DNA of 55,735 bases from Candidatus Saganbacteria bacterium (GTDB taxonomy: Bacteria > Margulisbacteria > WOR-1 > XYC2-FULL-46-14). Location of the stretch: contig JABMQY010000054.1 of assembly GCA_013202975.1 (NCBI GenBank), positions 1 through 55,735 of the forward strand, in the 5' to 3' direction. The position numbers and the translations under genes were made by a program. Each line of letters begins with the position of its first letter. The first letter of the stretch is position 1. This document shows positions 54,045 to 55,735 of this stretch, piece by piece. The notes beneath the pieces are model-generated. The model saw only the letters and a list, made by a program, of their open reading frames with translations. It ran no database searches and was not told the DNA's origin.

Positions 54045-54392
54045 ATGCCAAGAAGTGCATTTGGTAGAGAAAAGGGTGTAAGGTTTGAGCAGTCTAGGAA
54101 TAGTAAGATTGAAGAAGGCGGCTTGGTTAAACTTTCCGGTGCATTTCTGGTTGATCATAAGGATGAAATTCTTAATCTCATAAATCACGAAGGCCGTCTG
54201 GCAAAAGAGCGCAGCAAACACGGTCATATTTCAAAAATTGATAAAGCTAACGGCGGCATTACAGTTGAAACCACTGATCACAACCTCGCTTTGCGAATTG
54301 GAAAAGCCTTATCCCGCGCTTATAAGGGTGAGCATAACTACAAATTTTTAAAAGGCGAGAAGTTTGTGGAAGTTGAGTGGAGACGGGACTAA
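54045..54392 (+). CDS. BCAM0308-like small protein without the zinc ribbon
   Basis: A 115-residue protein. VKLSGAFLVDHKDEILNLIN, HISKIDKANGGITVETTDH and LALRIGKALSRAYKGEHNYK match what I know of BCAM0308-family proteins (L.G.F...H.DEIL.LI.N...R, then VTTTD.HLARRIGEAL..AY.GEL). Those usually carry a Cys-rich zinc ribbon first; here the N-terminus has no Cys. The family's role is not established. Placement five bases after rpsI, in the same transcription unit, hints at a ribosome- or RNA-linked job, which is inference. Confidence 0.55.
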   Translation: MPRSAFGREKGVRFEQSRNSKIEEGGLVKLSGAFLVDHKDEILNLINHEGRLAKERSKHGHISKIDKANGGITVETTDHNLALRIGKALSRAYKGEHNYKFLKGEKFVEVEWRRD

Positions 54393-54411
54393 TTAAAAAA
54401 GGAGAATTTAT

Positions 54412-55566
54412 ATGGCGCCATTAAAACAGTTTCTAATGATCCCAGGACCGACCCCGATTCCGACCGAGATTTTGGCAGCGATGAACCACGAGATGATCGG
54501 ACACCGGGGCCCCGGATTTTCCAAAATTTTAGGAGAGGTAATAGACGGCCTAAAATGGGCTTATCAGACCAAAAATGACATTATGGTCTATCCATGCTCC
54601 GGAACCGGGGGGATGGAGACCGCAGTTGTAAATACTCTTTCTTCCGGAGACAAAGCTTTGTTTGTAAATATCGGAAACTTTGGCGACCGCTGGGTTAAAA
54701 TTGCAAAGGCCTACGGGGTAGCTGTCATCGATTTGAAATTCGAACCTGGAAAAGCGGCTGATCCTAAAGTCCTTGAGGCAGAATTAGCAAAGGACAGTAA
54801 TAAAGAGATTAAAGCCATTTTTATGCAGCAGAACGAGACCTCTACCGGTGTTATAAATGATGTTAAGGCATTAGCCGAAGTAGCTCATAAATCTCATCCT
54901 GAGGCCTTAGTTTTAGTTGATGCAGTATCTGGTCTCTTGGCTGCGGATCTAAAGACCGATGCCTGGGGGCTTGATGTGGTTGTTTCCGGCTCTCAAAAGG
55001 CCTTTATGGTACCTCCTGGGATTGCTGCCGTCTCTATGTCAAAAAAGGCCTGGAGTTTTTATGAAAAATCCACCCTTCCAAAGCATTACTGGGATATTAA
55101 GAATCAAAAGAAATTTGCCGATAAAGGACAGACTTATACTACCCCTCCGGAGCCTTTGATTTTTGGTATGCATAAATCTATTGAGATACTAAAGAAAGAG
55201 GGATTGGAAAATATTTTTAAACGTCATGAGCTGAACAAGCTAATTGTTCGAGCAGCTTTTAAAGCGCTTGGTCTGCGCATGTTGGCGGATGATGCTGGTG
55301 CATCTCCTGCTGTTACTGCGGTCTTTCCACCGGAAGGTATTGATGCAGAAAAAGTCCGTTCTGAAATCAGAAACCGTTTTGGAGTAGAACTTGCTCCAGG
55401 ACAGGGTGAGTTTAAGGGTAAATTATTCAGAATTGGACATTTAGGTTATGTTGATAAACTTGAACTAGTTGCCACAATTGGGGCATTGGAGCTTATCTTT
55501 TCTCAAATGGGGGCAAAGATTGAGATAGGGAAGGGAGTTAAAGCTGCGTTAGAGCAGATCAAGTAA
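54412..55566 (+). CDS. Class V aminotransferase (alanine/serine-glyoxylate type)
   Basis: A 384-residue PLP enzyme. MIPGPTPIPTEILAAMNHEM, YPCSGTGGMETAVVNTLSSG and the PLP-lysine motif VVSGSQKAFMVPPG (Lys196, with Asp170 in VLVDAVSGLL) place it with the serine-pyruvate/alanine-glyoxylate aminotransferases, also described as the small subunit of soluble hydrogenase in cyanobacteria. The C-terminus (GVELAPGQGEFKGKLFRIGH) is complete. The likely role is glycine/serine metabolism; serA often lies next to such genes but is not in view. SD AAAAGGAG. Confidence 0.92.
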   Translation: MAPLKQFLMIPGPTPIPTEILAAMNHEMIGHRGPGFSKILGEVIDGLKWAYQTKNDIMVYPCSGTGGMETAVVNTLSSGDKALFVNIGNFGDRWVKIAKAYGVAVIDLKFEPGKAADPKVLEAELAKDSNKEIKAIFMQQNETSTGVINDVKALAEVAHKSHPEALVLVDAVSGLLAADLKTDAWGLDVVVSGSQKAFMVPPGIAAVSMSKKAWSFYEKSTLPKHYWDIKNQKKFADKGQTYTTPPEPLIFGMHKSIEILKKEGLENIFKRHELNKLIVRAAFKALGLRMLADDAGASPAVTAVFPPEGIDAEKVRSEIRNRFGVELAPGQGEFKGKLFRIGHLGYVDKLELVATIGALELIFSQMGAKIEIGKGVKAALEQIK

Positions 55567-55598
55567 AAGTACCCTTTAATCCCATAATCTCTAATTTT

Positions 55599-55621
55599 AT
55601 CACGAACAGTGATTGTTTCTT
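55599..55621 (+). terminator. Weak stem-loop with T-rich tail after the aminotransferase gene
   Basis: ATCAC-GAACA-GTGAT followed by TGTTTCTT. A five-bp stem only, but it is the sole terminator-like structure after the 30-kb plus-strand run. Confidence 0.3.
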
Positions 55622-55642
55622 ATCTCACGAATATGCTATATT
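55613..55642 (+). promoter_or_regulatory. Promoter of the last gene
   Basis: TTGTTT, 18-base spacer, TATATT at 55637-55642, with an extended TG (TGCTATATT). Nine bases separate it from the ATG, again predicting a leaderless or nearly leaderless message. Confidence 0.5.
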
Positions 55643-55651
55643 AATAGAACT

Positions 55652-55735
55652 ATGTCAAACGAGAACAAGTTAAACCAACTACTCAAAGAAATCGATCAAA
55701 AGAAGGCAAAGATTGATCAGGCCAGGCCTTTGCCG
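55652..55735 (+). CDS. N-terminal fragment of a probable Fic-family protein (cut by window end)
   Basis: 28 codons, MSNENKLNQLLKEIDQKKAK through ARPLP. The pattern LL.EID..K..ID..RPL is typical of the helical N-terminus of Fic/DOC domain proteins (AMP-transferases), which normally continues toward an inhibitory SNAIEGN motif. The catalytic domain is outside the window, so this is a family guess. Confidence 0.45.
   Translation, partial: MSNENKLNQLLKEIDQKKAKIDQARPLP

Overview
The window looks like a piece of chromosome from an uncultured, AT-leaning, diderm bacterium. A BamA-type outer-membrane barrel protein and a lipoprotein with a clear lipobox argue for an outer membrane. TGA is used as an ordinary stop, so the genetic code is standard. 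The split is into an accessory half (about 1-24.9 kb) and a very large ribosomal/RNA polymerase block (about 24.9-54.4 kb). I cannot fix the phylum from sequence alone; the absence of rpmD (L30) between rpsE and rplO, the absence of tuf between fusA and rpsJ, and the many unrecognised genes suit a candidate phylum of the Margulisbacteria/WOR-1 or Omnitrophota kind. That placement is inference.

Region 1 (1-15.7 kb) holds unusual genes: a 6-phosphogluconate dehydrogenase-like protein; a methyltransferase and a radical SAM half-gene separated by one in-frame stop; an RNB-family ribonuclease carrying about five dsRBD-like repeats; a divergent ribulose-phosphate epimerase-like protein; a 1177-residue protein ending in a J domain; two unrecognised acidic proteins; a TraB/TIKI-like protein; and a helical protein of unknown role. 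Six transcription units here share one promoter-like motif, TGAAATTT-N14-CGATAWAWA, with the same 14-base spacer every time, on both strands. It resembles sigma-28/FliA promoters. The genes therefore look like one alternative-sigma regulon, and this is the best candidate in the window for an undescribed system.

Region 2 (15.7-24.9 kb) holds a UvrD-like helicase/nuclease with an AddB-type cysteine cluster, the outer-membrane barrel protein, a CARDB lipoprotein-like gene, a decayed gene, a 92-residue six-cysteine RiPP-like precursor sitting among short direct and inverted repeats, a small DMT-type transporter, RmuC, and a lipoprotein with four cadherin-like repeats and an SGNH-like domain.

Region 3 (24.9-54.4 kb) is an uninterrupted plus-strand run: a 10-codon Phe-rich leader ORF, rpmG, tRNA-Trp, secE, nusG, rplKAJL, rpoBC, rpsLG, fusA, rpsJ, the S10, spc and alpha gene sets, rplM and rpsI. 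The classical rif, str, S10, spc and alpha operons are joined with gaps mostly under 25 bases and many start/stop overlaps. rpsC is split by a one-base frameshift. A consensus promoter lies just upstream of the leader ORF. After rpsI come a BCAM0308-like small protein, a class V aminotransferase, and the start of a probable Fic-family gene cut by the window end.
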